Of a DNA stretch of 37,360 bases, positions 9,601-18,484 are shown piece by piece. Both the position numbers and the translations under genes were made by a program. Source of the DNA: Bacteroidota bacterium. GTDB lineage: Bacteria; Bacteroidota; Bacteroidia; Sphingobacteriales; Sphingobacteriaceae. Where the stretch lies: positions 1 to 37,360 of the forward strand of contig JABDGE010000033.1 of assembly GCA_013286235.1 (NCBI GenBank), in the 5' to 3' direction. Every line of letters begins with the position of its first letter. Positions within the stretch are counted from its first letter, which is position 1. The notes beneath the pieces were generated by a model. It saw nothing but the letters and a program-made list of their open reading frames with translations. It did not search any database and had not been told where the DNA came from.

Positions 9601-10359
9601 ATGAAGCTTAAACATTTCTTGATTCCTTTACTTTTCTTCGTTGTTATATCTGCGAGGGCTGAACGAATTGATGGCCCGGCCAATTTCCGGGATAAGCCAA
9701 ACGGACAAATACTCGTATCGTTAAGAGAAGGGGTGGAAGTGGAATGCGGCGAATTAGAAAATGGCTGGTTCGAAGTTTCGTTTTCTGTATTGATAACCAA
9801 CGAGCAATATTCAGATAGATATATACCAAAAAAAGGCACCCCGCTGTTTGACCAAAATCACAGATTAATTGGCATAACGTTAGCCGATATTCCCAAAAAA
9901 CTAGCCAGTTCGTTTGCCACTAGTGGAACGGAAGGGCATTTCAAAAGTTGTTGGATTGAAATCACTGGTTACGTTTATAAAGCCAACATCAAGGAAAATT
10001 CGATTGCCGAAAACATACTCGACTCGACTTTTAAACCAGGCATGTTTAGCTTTAACTATGATTCACTTAAGCTTTTTATGAAGCAGGAGGGCTACGATCC
10101 CCAGGGGATCATAAGAAGAACACTTCCACACTGTGAGGAGTATAGTATTTACGAAAGCGGCGGTAACTATAGGATTGGACTAATCTTTGATGATAAGGAA
10201 TTGATTGCCATTGAGCATTCACGAATCGTTAGCATCGGTGTTTACAAAGAGTATGCCACCATCGATGGAAACAAACTTATCATTTTCAGGTCGCCCAAAG
10301 GCATGACGATCAAAACGTTTGTCCATAAAATAAATGCGTCAAGGATGGGAGCCGGTTAA
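9601..10359 (+). CDS. Secreted protein with SH3-like N-terminal domain
   Basis: A 252-aa protein with a clear signal peptide (KHFLIPLLFFVVISARA, cleavage near residue 20). Residues 22-60 (PANFRDKPNGQILVSLREG, then VECGELENGWFEV) look like a bacterial SH3 domain, usually a cell-wall or ligand-binding module. The remainder is not recognised; a C-terminal beta-rich half may form a second domain. It converges on the nucleoid-associated protein gene with 12 bases between the stop codons. Role unknown. Confidence 0.75.
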   Translation: MKLKHFLIPLLFFVVISARAERIDGPANFRDKPNGQILVSLREGVEVECGELENGWFEVSFSVLITNEQYSDRYIPKKGTPLFDQNHRLIGITLADIPKKLASSFATSGTEGHFKSCWIEITGYVYKANIKENSIAENILDSTFKPGMFSFNYDSLKLFMKQEGYDPQGIIRRTLPHCEEYSIYESGGNYRIGLIFDDKELIAIEHSRIVSIGVYKEYATIDGNKLIIFRSPKGMTIKTFVHKINASRMGAG

Positions 10360-10371
10360 GCCAGATGATAT

Positions 10372-11430
10372 CTACGCCTCTTCCTTAAAATAAACCTTAT
10401 AATAATTCATGTGCTTGCCTTCGTCAAAACCCTTCTCGATTAGTTCCTTATTGCCGTGAATATAGATATGGAAATTTTTGTCCAGCTTTAAAACGCTTTT
10501 ATAAACCCGGGATTGTTTTTTTACGGCGTTGCCGGATACTTCGAACGTATCGCCAATCGGGCTGTCGAATTCCTGCTCGTACTGGCTTTTAAAGGTTTTG
10601 AAGGATTCGATTGCCTTCGGGTTGCCGATCACTTCGCCGGTAAACTCGTCCATATCAAAAGTGTCCTTTTCCTTAAAATATTTCATGCTGCGGTTCAGCA
10701 GGTCGATTTTGTCGGCTTTGCTCATTTCAAATTCGTCGTCGAGCTTTTGGGTGACAAAGTTTTTGTAAATACCGAGCGTGTTGCTGGTTCGGTTAAAGCT
10801 GTCGTTACGGACCTTTAGCTGTAAAAACTGGTCTTTCCAATACAGGGCCGCATCCTGGCCACCGTTGGTTTTGTCGATCACGACTACTTTATAGCCATTC
10901 TCTTTTTCGGTATTAAATATTAGCGCGCCCTTATCCAGTTTGTTGATGTTGATGGCGTTTTCCTCGTAATCCACCTGGAAACCGCCTTTATCGGGATAGA
11001 CCTTGAGATAAGTTTCCTTGTTTTCCGATTTAAAAATGCCGATCGCATCCAGCGTGGTACCTTCTATCTGGACGTTGTTAAAATAAACCATGTACAACTC
11101 GCCGTCCTTGATATTTGGGTGCCCGGCCACCTGGTATAAAAAATTGGCTACCTGTTCCGATATCCCATGGAACTGGCTTTTATCCTCAAAAACCTGCGTG
11201 GCAAAATGATACAGTTCGTTGAGTTTGACGTCGCCGCTGCTGTGGTACAGGGTATAAACTTCGTTAACCTTTTCGAAGGGTTTTAAAAAGTACTGCATCA
11301 GCAAGTTGGGGATGATCTCATCCTTCAATTCGAGGGGATGATCCGATAGTGCGTATAGTTCCGCGCGACCCTGGTTACCGACGTGATGGACCGAAATTGT
11401 ATCCAGCGAGGCTTCAAAAAAAGTTACCAT
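10372..11430 (-). CDS. Nucleoid-associated protein (NdpA/YejK-like)
   Basis: About 352 aa starting at the ATG at 11430; an upstream in-frame TTG at 11451 is less likely. The sequence has the pattern of the 37-kDa nucleoid-associated protein family: an N-terminal HHVGNQ region, ISEQVANFLYQVAGHPNIKDGELYMVYF in the middle, and a C-terminal domain ending HMNYYKVYFKEE. E. coli YejK binds the nucleoid; its biochemical role is not settled. It lies 29 bases after the small gene at 11460-11825 and is probably co-transcribed with it. Confidence 0.8.
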   Translation of the reverse strand: MVTFFEASLDTISVHHVGNQGRAELYALSDHPLELKDEIIPNLLMQYFLKPFEKVNEVYTLYHSSGDVKLNELYHFATQVFEDKSQFHGISEQVANFLYQVAGHPNIKDGELYMVYFNNVQIEGTTLDAIGIFKSENKETYLKVYPDKGGFQVDYEENAININKLDKGALIFNTEKENGYKVVVIDKTNGGQDAALYWKDQFLQLKVRNDSFNRTSNTLGIYKNFVTQKLDDEFEMSKADKIDLLNRSMKYFKEKDTFDMDEFTGEVIGNPKAIESFKTFKSQYEQEFDSPIGDTFEVSGNAVKKQSRVYKSVLKLDKNFHIYIHGNKELIEKGFDEGKHMNYYKVYFKEEA

Positions 11431-11459
11431 AATTGGCTCCGAAAGTAACAAAATATTGG

Positions 11460-11825
11460 TCAGAGGGGTGGCTTTTCCGTCACTTTTCCGATTCGCGGGT
11501 CGCCATGGGTTATTAACTCACAAATTTTTATGGCGGCGGTTTCAAAATCTTCGGCTTTTTCGGGTAGGAGGAGCCAGTCGCTGTGCCGGTCGTCGCCATC
11601 CAGGATAAAGGCGCCCAGCTCCGGGATATGTTTTTTTAAGCTTTGGTGATGTTCTGCCTGCGAGGCTACCCAAATCCCGTTCCATTCCGGTGTTTTTTGG
11701 CTGTCCCGCAGGATCATCAATATTCGTTTGCCCGAATAGATATATAGCATGCCAAACATCCGTTTCAGGATTATGCCGGTGGGCAGGTAATCTAATACAA
11801 AGGCGAATGGGATGGGTTTTTGCAT
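11460..11825 (-). CDS. Hypothetical protein, 121 aa
   Basis: Small soluble protein with no signal peptide. The N-terminal MFGMLYIYSGKRILMILR faintly recalls the TfoX-N/MmcQ-like fold, but this is only a hint. A tryptophan-containing middle (PEWNGIWVA and SDWLLLPEKAEDFE) is typical of conserved Bacteroidota hypothetical proteins. It is probably the first gene of a two-gene unit with the nucleoid-associated protein. Function unknown. Confidence 0.65.
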   Translation of the reverse strand: MQKPIPFAFVLDYLPTGIILKRMFGMLYIYSGKRILMILRDSQKTPEWNGIWVASQAEHHQSLKKHIPELGAFILDGDDRHSDWLLLPEKAEDFETAAIKICELITHGDPRIGKVTEKPPL

Positions 11826-12010
11826 GGTGATAACGAAGTTAGGGATTTTGGGACATCACGTGAGCCGTCAGCTATTAACTTTCCTATCTTTGTCCCGAAT
11901 TTTTGCCTGATGATCCGGCCATGCACCAGGAATTTCTCTCATTCCGCAATCGACTCCCGACAGTTATCGGGACCGACTTCCGCATTCCTCTATAAACCAT
12001 GAACTCTTCT

Positions 12011-12018
12011 ATCTTTGC
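12011..12018 (+). promoter_or_regulatory. Possible -7 box upstream of mnmE
   Basis: TATCTTTG fits TAnnTTTG, 50 bases before the mnmE start. A second TATCTTTG lies near 11884. Neither has a convincing -33 TTTG. Confidence 0.35.
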
Positions 12019-12046
12019 CCTCTATTCATGCGCCAAAGCTCCGACT

Positions 12047-12073
12047 ATGAACCATGAACCATGAACTATGAAC
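12047..12073 (+). repeat. ATGAACC heptamer repeat over the mnmE start
   Basis: ATG triplets occur at 12047, 12054, 12061 and 12068, each 7 bases apart within near-perfect ATGAACC units. The last is the mnmE start codon. The other three lie in other frames or too far upstream to be read as mnmE. Confidence 0.75.
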
Positions 12074-13456
12074 CCAACGGATACCATCATCGCCCTCGCA
12101 ACTCCTGCCGGAACCGGCGCTATCGGGGTTATACGCCTCTCGGGGCCGGATGCTATCGGGATTACCGCAAAGGCGTTCAAGGGTAAAGACCTTACGAAAC
12201 AGGCGTCGCATACCATACATTTTGGCCAAATGGTTGACGATGATGCCGTTTTGGATGAAGTATTGGTTTCGCTGTTCATCGAGCCGCGTTCATATACGGG
12301 CGAAAACGTGGTGGAGATTTCCTGTCATGGCTCGCAGTACATACTCGAATCGGTGATCAAATTGCTGATGAGGAAAGGCGCCCGGGCGGCAAAACCGGGA
12401 GAGTTTACTTTAAGAGCATTCTTAAACGGCCGGATGGACCTGTCGCAGGCAGAAGCCGTGGCCGATCTTATCGCCTCAAATTCCAAAGCCTCGCAGCAGG
12501 TAGCCATACAGCAATTGCGGGGCGGTTTCAGCAGCCAGCTGCAATCCCTTCGCGACCAGCTTGTTCAGTTTGCTTCCCTTATAGAACTGGAACTTGATTT
12601 TGCCGAAGAAGATGTTGAATTCGCCAACCGTGACCAGCTCAAAACGCTCATCCTGCAGATCAATGGGGTTATCGGCAGCCTGATCCGCTCTTTTGAGCTC
12701 GGCAATGCCATCAAGCAGGGCGTAAACAGCGTTATAGCCGGCAGGCCCAACGCTGGCAAGTCTACGCTGTTAAACGCGCTCCTGAACGAGGAACGAGCTA
12801 TCGTCAGCCACATCCCCGGCACCACCCGCGATACCATCGAGGAAGTGCTCAACATCAACGGTATCAGCTTCCGCCTGATCGACACCGCCGGCATCCGCGA
12901 AGCCACCGACGCCATCGAAAAAATAGGAGTGGAGCGCACCATGGAAAAGATTAGCCAGTCGGCGTTATTGCTCTATGTATTCGATGCAACCACGATCAGC
13001 CCGACGGAACTCCAGTATGATATTGAAACGCTCCAAACACCCGGCGTAAAGATGCTTGTTGTCGCTAACAAAATTGATCTCATAAATCCCGAATCTTCTA
13101 ACATTGCAATCTTCCAACATTGCAACCTTCCAACATTACAACCTTCCAACTTCCTGCAAATCTCCGCCAAACAAAAACTCAACATCGAAGAACTGAAACA
13201 ACACATTTATAGCGCGGCTATCAGCGAAAAGCTAATAGGCGAAGAAACTCTGGTGACCAATATCCGCCACCTGGAGGCGCTCACCAAAACTGAAGAAGCG
13301 CTAAGCCGCGTGTTGAGCGGCATGGATACCGTTACCTCGGATTTTCTGGCCATGGATATTAAACAGGCGCTGCATTACCTGGGCGAGATCACCGGCGCGG
13401 TTACAACGGATGATCTGCTGAAGAATATTTTTAGTAAGTTTTGCATCGGTAAGTAG
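12068..13456 (+). CDS. mnmE: tRNA modification GTPase MnmE
   Basis: Works with MnmG to install the carboxymethylaminomethyl group at wobble uridine 34 of certain tRNAs. The N-terminal folate-binding domain starts DTIIALATPAGTGAIGVIRLSG. The helical domain carries an inserted G domain with G1 GRPNAGKS (225-232), G2 GTTRDT (251-256), G3 DTAG (272-275), G4 NKID (334-337) and G5 SAK (366-368). The protein ends in FCIGK, whose cysteine is catalytic in the family. At 462 aa it is slightly long. Codons 345-360, between G4 and G5, are three 16-bp units of an intergenic-type repeat. Because 3 x 16 = 48 the frame is kept. The start at 12068 is fixed by homology among four close ATGs. Confidence 0.96.
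   Translation: MNPTDTIIALATPAGTGAIGVIRLSGPDAIGITAKAFKGKDLTKQASHTIHFGQMVDDDAVLDEVLVSLFIEPRSYTGENVVEISCHGSQYILESVIKLLMRKGARAAKPGEFTLRAFLNGRMDLSQAEAVADLIASNSKASQQVAIQQLRGGFSSQLQSLRDQLVQFASLIELELDFAEEDVEFANRDQLKTLILQINGVIGSLIRSFELGNAIKQGVNSVIAGRPNAGKSTLLNALLNEERAIVSHIPGTTRDTIEEVLNINGISFRLIDTAGIREATDAIEKIGVERTMEKISQSALLLYVFDATTISPTELQYDIETLQTPGVKMLVVANKIDLINPESSNIAIFQHCNLPTLQPSNFLQISAKQKLNIEELKQHIYSAAISEKLIGEETLVTNIRHLEALTKTEEALSRVLSGMDTVTSDFLAMDIKQALHYLGEITGAVTTDDLLKNIFSKFCIGK
13100..13147 (+). repeat. Three 16-bp repeat units inside mnmE
   Basis: AACATTGCAATCTTCC, AACATTGCAACCTTCC and AACATTACAACCTTCC lie head to tail, followed by a partial fourth unit. They encode codons 345-360 between the G4 and G5 motifs. 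The same kind of sequence occurs in the 7.3-7.45 kb spacer. Confidence 0.9.
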
Positions 13457-13518
13457 CTCAATATTCCTGTTTTTTGATCCCCCTTCGACAAAGGTATGAA
13501 TTGCAATGAGTTGCTGTG

Positions 13519-14508
13519 TCAGGCTGCGCGTTCGAAGAACTTCATTTTCAAAACAAACACCGAACCTAAAATGGCGGGAATGATCAAATTGACGATATAA
13601 ATAATGGAAACGGCTACGATGATAGCTATGTGCTGGTTGGTAATATATCCGAAAATTTTATCGGCAGCAAAACCCCGCACGCCTATGTCGAGAATATCTA
13701 ATGATGGAATAACCGACTGAACAAAGTAGAATGCAAACATTGCCAATACGATCTGGTGGACCGGTATTTGCGGAACAAGCAGATGTATAATAAGGTAATA
13801 TTGTATGGTGAATGCAAGCACGCGGGCCATGCTAAATCCTACGATGGCTAACAATTCAGAAAATTTGTAGCGGCTGATGATATCAAAAAAACGATGATAT
13901 TTTTTTACATATTTTATGCGGGTAAGTAAGGAAACCAGCCATTTTATGTCAAAATAAAGTATCGTCAATAAGGCCACGTAGGCAAGGGCCACAAGGAATA
14001 TGCACAGCATCAACCAGGGGTTTGGGTGGACATATGCGTAAATAAACCATGTAAGGGACAAGGCCCCCAATACACAGCTGGCCAAAGTTTGGCCGAAGGC
14101 TCCAACTCCCATTACCAGTACGCCGTGTATTCGTTTACGCGCCGGCAAAAACATTATTCTTCCCCCATATTCGCCAATACGGTTAGGGGTAAAAATCGCC
14201 CATGTTAAACCGCAAAAAACGGATTCGATGGCCAGCCATACCGTCATGGGGCTTAGGTTTTTGGTAATATACCGCCATTTTAACGATTCGAGCAGCCAAT
14301 TAGCGATCATCAGCAAAACCACAATAACCATTATCGCCAGCACGACCCTTTTGTTGAGGTGGCCTACCATCACCATGAATTGCTGAAGGCTGCCCATGTT
14401 TTTGAGCACAGCCCTGTAAATAAAATAGAACGCCAAACCCAAAATGACCAGTTTAAGCAAACAGGCAGCAACCTTCTTTGTCAGGGGCGTTAGGCGGGGT
14501 TTGTTCAT
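13519..14508 (-). CDS. LPG-synthase-type transmembrane protein (UPF0104/flippase-like)
   Basis: A 329-aa polytopic inner-membrane protein with about eight hydrophobic segments. The motif FTPNRIGEYGGR near residue 108 is the hallmark of the lysylphosphatidylglycerol-synthase TM region family (PF03706), and SILDILDIGVRGFAA-like DIGVRG occurs near the C-terminus. It lacks the soluble aminoacyl-transfer domain of MprF, so it is a stand-alone membrane part, a group often suggested to flip lipids. It is followed upstream (minus strand) by the methyltransferase gene. The substrate is unknown. Confidence 0.8.
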   Translation of the reverse strand: MNKPRLTPLTKKVAACLLKLVILGLAFYFIYRAVLKNMGSLQQFMVMVGHLNKRVVLAIMVIVVLLMIANWLLESLKWRYITKNLSPMTVWLAIESVFCGLTWAIFTPNRIGEYGGRIMFLPARKRIHGVLVMGVGAFGQTLASCVLGALSLTWFIYAYVHPNPWLMLCIFLVALAYVALLTILYFDIKWLVSLLTRIKYVKKYHRFFDIISRYKFSELLAIVGFSMARVLAFTIQYYLIIHLLVPQIPVHQIVLAMFAFYFVQSVIPSLDILDIGVRGFAADKIFGYITNQHIAIIVAVSIIYIVNLIIPAILGSVFVLKMKFFERAA

Positions 14509-14649
14509 TAGGGGTACAAAAAGAAATTCATATGGGTTAATCCTGTGCGACTATCAAGTCAGCCTAAACTACAGTCTTTTGATATTCCTCACCTGGCGTT
14601 TTAAGCGCGTCACCCCCGCGTTAAATTGTCATTTTCAATCAGCACATCG

Positions 14650-15303
14650 TCAGTCTTTTGACGCCACGAGTATATAGTGACTAAAAAAGAACTCTTTTTT
14701 GGTTAACTCGGTTTGCAACATTGTGCACCCCATTGAAGTTAGCATTTCCTGATATTCATCAAGGCTATACTGGTGCGGGTGCAGGATATCAGCTTGTGGT
14801 TGAATCCTGAGGAAATACTTAACAAATTTATAATTATGAGCATCGATCGAAACTATCAGGCGCCCGCCTTTCTTACAATGCCTGTATAAAGTTTGGAAGG
14901 CGTCGCGTATTTGCGCCACATGATTAATCGCGTTCATACAAAATATCACATCATATAAATTGTCATCGTGAAAATTTTCGAGCGATTCAGTTATGAACTT
15001 CACACCAGGATACATCTCTTTTTTGAAATGATCAAGCGTTTGATGATAGGTATCCAGCAGGGGATCGAAAGCGGTGACCTCATACGACGGCAGGGAAATG
15101 TAAACTCCGGCAGGACCGCAACCTGCATCGAGTATTTTTTGCCCCGGCTTCAATTTTATGCTTTCTTTCAGCAGATTTAGTACGTTGTTCCAGTAACCTC
15201 TTTTCCACTCCAGGTAGGTGGCAACGTCTTTATGTGACAGGTACTTTTTCCACCAGCGGGCTTCAAAAGTCTGGGCGATGCGCCAGCGTAGGGTTTTCTT
15301 CAT
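14650..15303 (-). CDS. Class I SAM-dependent methyltransferase
   Basis: A 217-aa soluble protein. Motif I ILDAGCGPAG (57-66) binds S-adenosylmethionine, the acidic residue after strand 2 is in VTAFDPL, and the motif IV region is YDVIFCMNAINHV. The Asn/His after motif IV and the later HPHQYSLDEYQEML segment suggest a small-molecule or lipid methyltransferase; the substrate cannot be read. About 140 bases separate it from the downstream membrane protein, so co-transcription is possible but not tight. Confidence 0.85.
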   Translation of the reverse strand: MKKTLRWRIAQTFEARWWKKYLSHKDVATYLEWKRGYWNNVLNLLKESIKLKPGQKILDAGCGPAGVYISLPSYEVTAFDPLLDTYHQTLDHFKKEMYPGVKFITESLENFHDDNLYDVIFCMNAINHVAQIRDAFQTLYRHCKKGGRLIVSIDAHNYKFVKYFLRIQPQADILHPHQYSLDEYQEMLTSMGCTMLQTELTKKEFFFSHYILVASKD

Positions 15304-15628
15304 TAATTATATAAGGTACTAAAATAGATTTTTTTTGGCTGTTTAAACTACTATGGTTGGAAATATTAAAATAAACACTAATAAGCAGGGGGATTACGGC
15401 GCCTGAGCAAGCTTGCGGTGATGTGCCGATCTAAACTTTTCCGAACCATCTGCCATAACCGGATTTTTCCTTCAAAGAAATAAATCTTCTCCGGCGTAAA
15501 CCCATCGCTAAATAGTTATGGGATAAAATGCCTATTTTGGCTTAGAGCCTTTTTTATCAGCGGGTTTCTTCTTTAATTTTAAGTCATGGGTCGTTGTTTT
15601 TTTCGACCTGGAATTAATATCTACCGCT
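15304..15628. other. Intergenic region
   Basis: Divergent spacer between the methyltransferase and the 650-aa protein. It contains the dispersed 17-mer-type sequence GGATAAAATGCCTATTTT at 15521-15538, also found near 31.3 and 37.3 kb. No convincing promoter, RNA or short gene was seen. Confidence 0.6.
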
Positions 15629-17581
15629 ATGAAACTTAAAATCCCTCCGTATTTATTCCTTCTTTTAGTGTTAGGCTCTACTGCTTACGGCCAGCCGAAA
15701 AAGAAAGACACGCTGCTTTCCTTCACCGGCCACTGGCAATCAGGAACTATTTTTAAGGCCGATAGCAACTATATTACCGGGCAGGCCGTGGGCGGCAACG
15801 TAACCGTTAACAAGGACGGCAGCGTAACCGTTCAATCGCAGGCGGGACAGAAATTGAACCAGGCGATAGACCAGGGAACGAGCCAGGTGGATCAGTTGGA
15901 GTCGCAGGTAAAGCAGGACCTCGTCACTTCAGAAGGTTTAAATGAATATCACCTGTATCAATTCTCGCAGGGGGCAATTGACTCGGCAAAGGCGTTTTAT
16001 TTTGGTTTGAAGGAAACTGCTCCCCCGCCCGGCGGAACGTCGAGCAACCCTACCTATCAGCAGTATAATAACCTGGCAAATTGGTGCATTAGCCAGGCGG
16101 ATGATTATAATTCCATCATTAGTTTTTACCAGGCCCACCGGCGCGATAAAACCTATGATTACCCGCCACCACCGCTTGCGGATTATTTTAATTGCTGGGG
16201 CTGCAACCGCGATGCGCAGAAGGCGTTTGATAAACAATGTAAAGGATATGACACCATTTTTTTTCAACCAGAATTGGGGCTTCTTCAAAAAGCCGTTGCC
16301 CTTTTGCGCCCTTTGACGCTGTTGGCGCAAACCGGCGAAAATGTGGCGCCTACCCCAGACATGCAAAATATGATCAACAGCTTGTTCAAACACTCAAAAT
16401 CAAATCCCCAGAATAACGGCCCCTGTGCATTTATGGATGCCGGGGTATTGATGCAGGCTGAAGCGTTCCTTGCGCAGCGGTGTGTGAACAAGGCGAATCA
16501 ATTTGCCCAGGATGTAATAAAGCAGAAGAATTATAATGCATCTATACCGGCTGTCAGGGTGTACTTAAATGCTGAAGGCCAACTGGAGAAAATTTTGGGG
16601 ACGGACCAATTCACCAATGGAAACCAGGGAACAATTTTTGAGGCATGCAGAACAGTGGTCGAAAATTTGTTAACTGCGTTGACCGACAAGATCACACAGG
16701 ATCATGACATAAGCTATCTTTCGGATATACCTTTGATGCTGTCGTTGTCGGCACAAGACGAAATGGTTGGGGGAAATGGTGGCGGGTTTATAGACCTTTT
16801 GAACCAGATCACCCGTTATACGCTCAGTCTTGACCTAAATGTGAAGACGAGCATGCAAGGGGGCGTAACCCAAACAGCTCACCTGCAGGGGACGGCCGAG
16901 ATGGTGGTCGAGCTGGATACGGTGGCCTGTGTACGGATGGTGTTATCCAACACAGAAAACGGCGTTTTTACTGCGACTGTCCAGGAAAATTCGATGAGTA
17001 CACCCAATTGCACACCATCGTATGTTGGCACCAAGACCTATACTATGCCGGCGCCGTTGTTGATCCTGCATTTTTGCGGTAAAGGCGGCGCCGATACGCT
17101 TACACTTGGAAGGTTTGGAGCAAGCCCGGCGAGCGCCGGACTTTGGCGAATACCCTGTGGCGCTGTTCCACCACAAAACATGGGCATTAACGGACTCGAC
17201 GGGTATTTTTTAGACCCAACAACCATGAAGAATAACGCAATGAACATTAAAGCCAATGCCGGCGCTTACCAGGGTCAACTGCAGCAGATGTTAGCGCAGG
17301 CCAAGCAAATACAAGCCCAGATGCAGTCGCAAACGGGAGCAGGCGGCGGCATGAACTCGCCGGGCACGGCCGCGACTATGAAATCGTTGATGGATATGAA
17401 CAACAATGTTGCCCCGGTTGACCTGGTAAATATGGCCAGGCTTGCGGTTCCGATTACGCTAAACAACGCTGCATTGATTATAAACCAAACCGTCGATGCC
17501 AAACAAACTAACACTTCGCAGATGACCCAGGTAATTGACTATGGCCTTTATAAAATACAGTTGAAGCAGAAATCGCAATAA
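15629..17581 (+). CDS. Large secreted protein of unknown function
   Basis: A 650-aa protein with a signal peptide (PYLFLLLVLGSTAYG, cleavage near residue 21). Residues about 50-95 are Gly/Val/Gln-rich, followed by a possible coiled coil. A cysteine-containing segment NCWGCNRDAQKAFDKQC lies near residue 190, with further cysteines spread through the middle, as expected for an exported, disulphide-bonded protein. Near 545-575 there is a Gln/Ala-rich helix (QQMLAQAKQIQAQMQSQ). No catalytic motif or membrane anchor is recognised. The gene is monocistronic. It could be a periplasmic or surface structural protein; that is inference only. Confidence 0.8.
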   Translation: MKLKIPPYLFLLLVLGSTAYGQPKKKDTLLSFTGHWQSGTIFKADSNYITGQAVGGNVTVNKDGSVTVQSQAGQKLNQAIDQGTSQVDQLESQVKQDLVTSEGLNEYHLYQFSQGAIDSAKAFYFGLKETAPPPGGTSSNPTYQQYNNLANWCISQADDYNSIISFYQAHRRDKTYDYPPPPLADYFNCWGCNRDAQKAFDKQCKGYDTIFFQPELGLLQKAVALLRPLTLLAQTGENVAPTPDMQNMINSLFKHSKSNPQNNGPCAFMDAGVLMQAEAFLAQRCVNKANQFAQDVIKQKNYNASIPAVRVYLNAEGQLEKILGTDQFTNGNQGTIFEACRTVVENLLTALTDKITQDHDISYLSDIPLMLSLSAQDEMVGGNGGGFIDLLNQITRYTLSLDLNVKTSMQGGVTQTAHLQGTAEMVVELDTVACVRMVLSNTENGVFTATVQENSMSTPNCTPSYVGTKTYTMPAPLLILHFCGKGGADTLTLGRFGASPASAGLWRIPCGAVPPQNMGINGLDGYFLDPTTMKNNAMNIKANAGAYQGQLQQMLAQAKQIQAQMQSQTGAGGGMNSPGTAATMKSLMDMNNNVAPVDLVNMARLAVPITLNNAALIINQTVDAKQTNTSQMTQVIDYGLYKIQLKQKSQ

Positions 17582-17837
17582 GTGTAATGCAAGAACCAAT
17601 AGCCAGGAGAGGTGAAAGGCGAAAGGTAAAAATGTCAAGAGGCGAATACCAAGTGTCAAAAAAAACACGAATGAGATGGGCAAATTGTCGAAAGGAGACA
17701 ATGTTGGAACTTTTGCATTTTTGTTTAGCTGCAAAGTTGCCGGAATTCACTTGCCTATCATGGTTCCTTCCCGCACGTGTAGGATTGACTTTTGATTGCG
17801 CCTGATTAAGAGAATTTGGAAATCTTTCAAAAAGCAC
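17582..17837. other. Intergenic region upstream of the TA promoter
   Basis: Purine-rich spacer after the 650-aa gene with short GAAAGG repeats near 17610. Apparent reading frames on both strands lack recognisable protein features. I see nothing else to annotate. Confidence 0.5.
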
Positions 17838-17869
17838 TTTGATTTGTACGTAGATTATGCGTACATTTG
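17838..17869 (+). promoter_or_regulatory. Promoter of the TacA/TacT-type operon
   Basis: TTTG at 17838-17841, 20 bases, then TACATTTG at 17862-17869. This is an exact match to the Bacteroidota primary-sigma pattern TTTG-N(19-21)-TAnnTTTG. Transcription should begin near 17875, giving a leader of about 310 nt before the antitoxin ATG. It is the best promoter in the window. Confidence 0.75.
17845..17865. promoter_or_regulatory. Palindromic candidate operator in the promoter
   Basis: TGTACG (17845-17850) and CGTACA (17860-17865) are perfect 6-bp arms with a 9-bp spacer, placed between the -33 and -7 boxes and overlapping the latter. Ribbon-helix-helix antitoxins usually repress their own operon by binding such sites, so this is a likely autoregulation site (inference). 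Confidence 0.6.
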
Positions 17870-17929
17870 TGCAGCTAATACGAAAAAAAAGGTCCAGGGA
17901 TTGCAGCACTATCGAATCAAGAGCATTAG

Positions 17930-18184
17930 AAAAATTGAAGTAAAGCAAAGATTAAGAAGAATTAAGTAAAAAACGCAAGCACAGCAAAAAAATCAACACA
18001 CCAGAAAAGCTAAATTAAAGAAAGCACCAAAAATCAGGCAAAAAAAAACCAGCGAAGCACCAGAAATTAAACAGCAAAAAGCAGTAAAAAATCAAAAAGT
18101 AAATATCAAAATATAGTATCACCAACGAAAGAAGAATAAGATTAAGCAGTCAATTAAGAGGATTAGAAGTTTGGAAAATCACAT
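17930..18184 (+). other. A-rich leader of the TA operon
   Basis: About 250 bases strongly dominated by A with very few T. If transcribed from 17875 it would be a largely unstructured leader. Read in one frame from about 17967 to 18118 it gives a Lys/Gln-rich peptide ending in TAG, but there is no ATG and no family resemblance, so I do not call a gene. An A-rich leader could act as a ribosome standby or RNA-binding site. Confidence 0.55.
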
Positions 18185-18484
18185 ATGGCAACCACAGTTA
18201 ACGATAGAATTGATGTTCGTATTAGCAGCGCACAAAAAGAGTTAATTAAGTATGCGTCGGAATTGCGTGGTTTTAAAAGTTTAACAGAGTTTGTCGTTTT
18301 TTGCATCAATACGGAAGCAACCAGAATTATTAATGACAACAACAGAATGTTAACAACCCTGGAAGACCAAACGATCTTTGTAAATGCACTATTAAATCCG
18401 CCGGTTCCGAACGATAAACTTAAGAAGGCTCAGCAAACCTTCAAGCGGTTAAAAGAACATGGCACTAGCGATAGCAATACTTGA
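18185..18484 (+). CDS. DUF1778 (TacA-like) antitoxin
   Basis: A 99-aa antitoxin of the type II class. The N-terminal 50 residues (RIDVRISSAQKELIKYASEL, then SLTEFVVFCINTEA) are a ribbon-helix-helix DNA-binding domain of the DUF1778 type. The C-terminal half should wrap the toxin. In the TacA/TacT family the antitoxin neutralises the acetyltransferase and represses the operon. It overlaps the toxin gene by 26 bases, the usual arrangement, and follows the promoter and palindrome at 17838-17869. Confidence 0.9.
   Translation: MATTVNDRIDVRISSAQKELIKYASELRGFKSLTEFVVFCINTEATRIINDNNRMLTTLEDQTIFVNALLNPPVPNDKLKKAQQTFKRLKEHGTSDSNT

Noticed and set aside
17508..17948. 146-codon minus-strand frame
   Set aside because: It overlaps the end of the 650-aa gene and the TA promoter and shows no protein family pattern.
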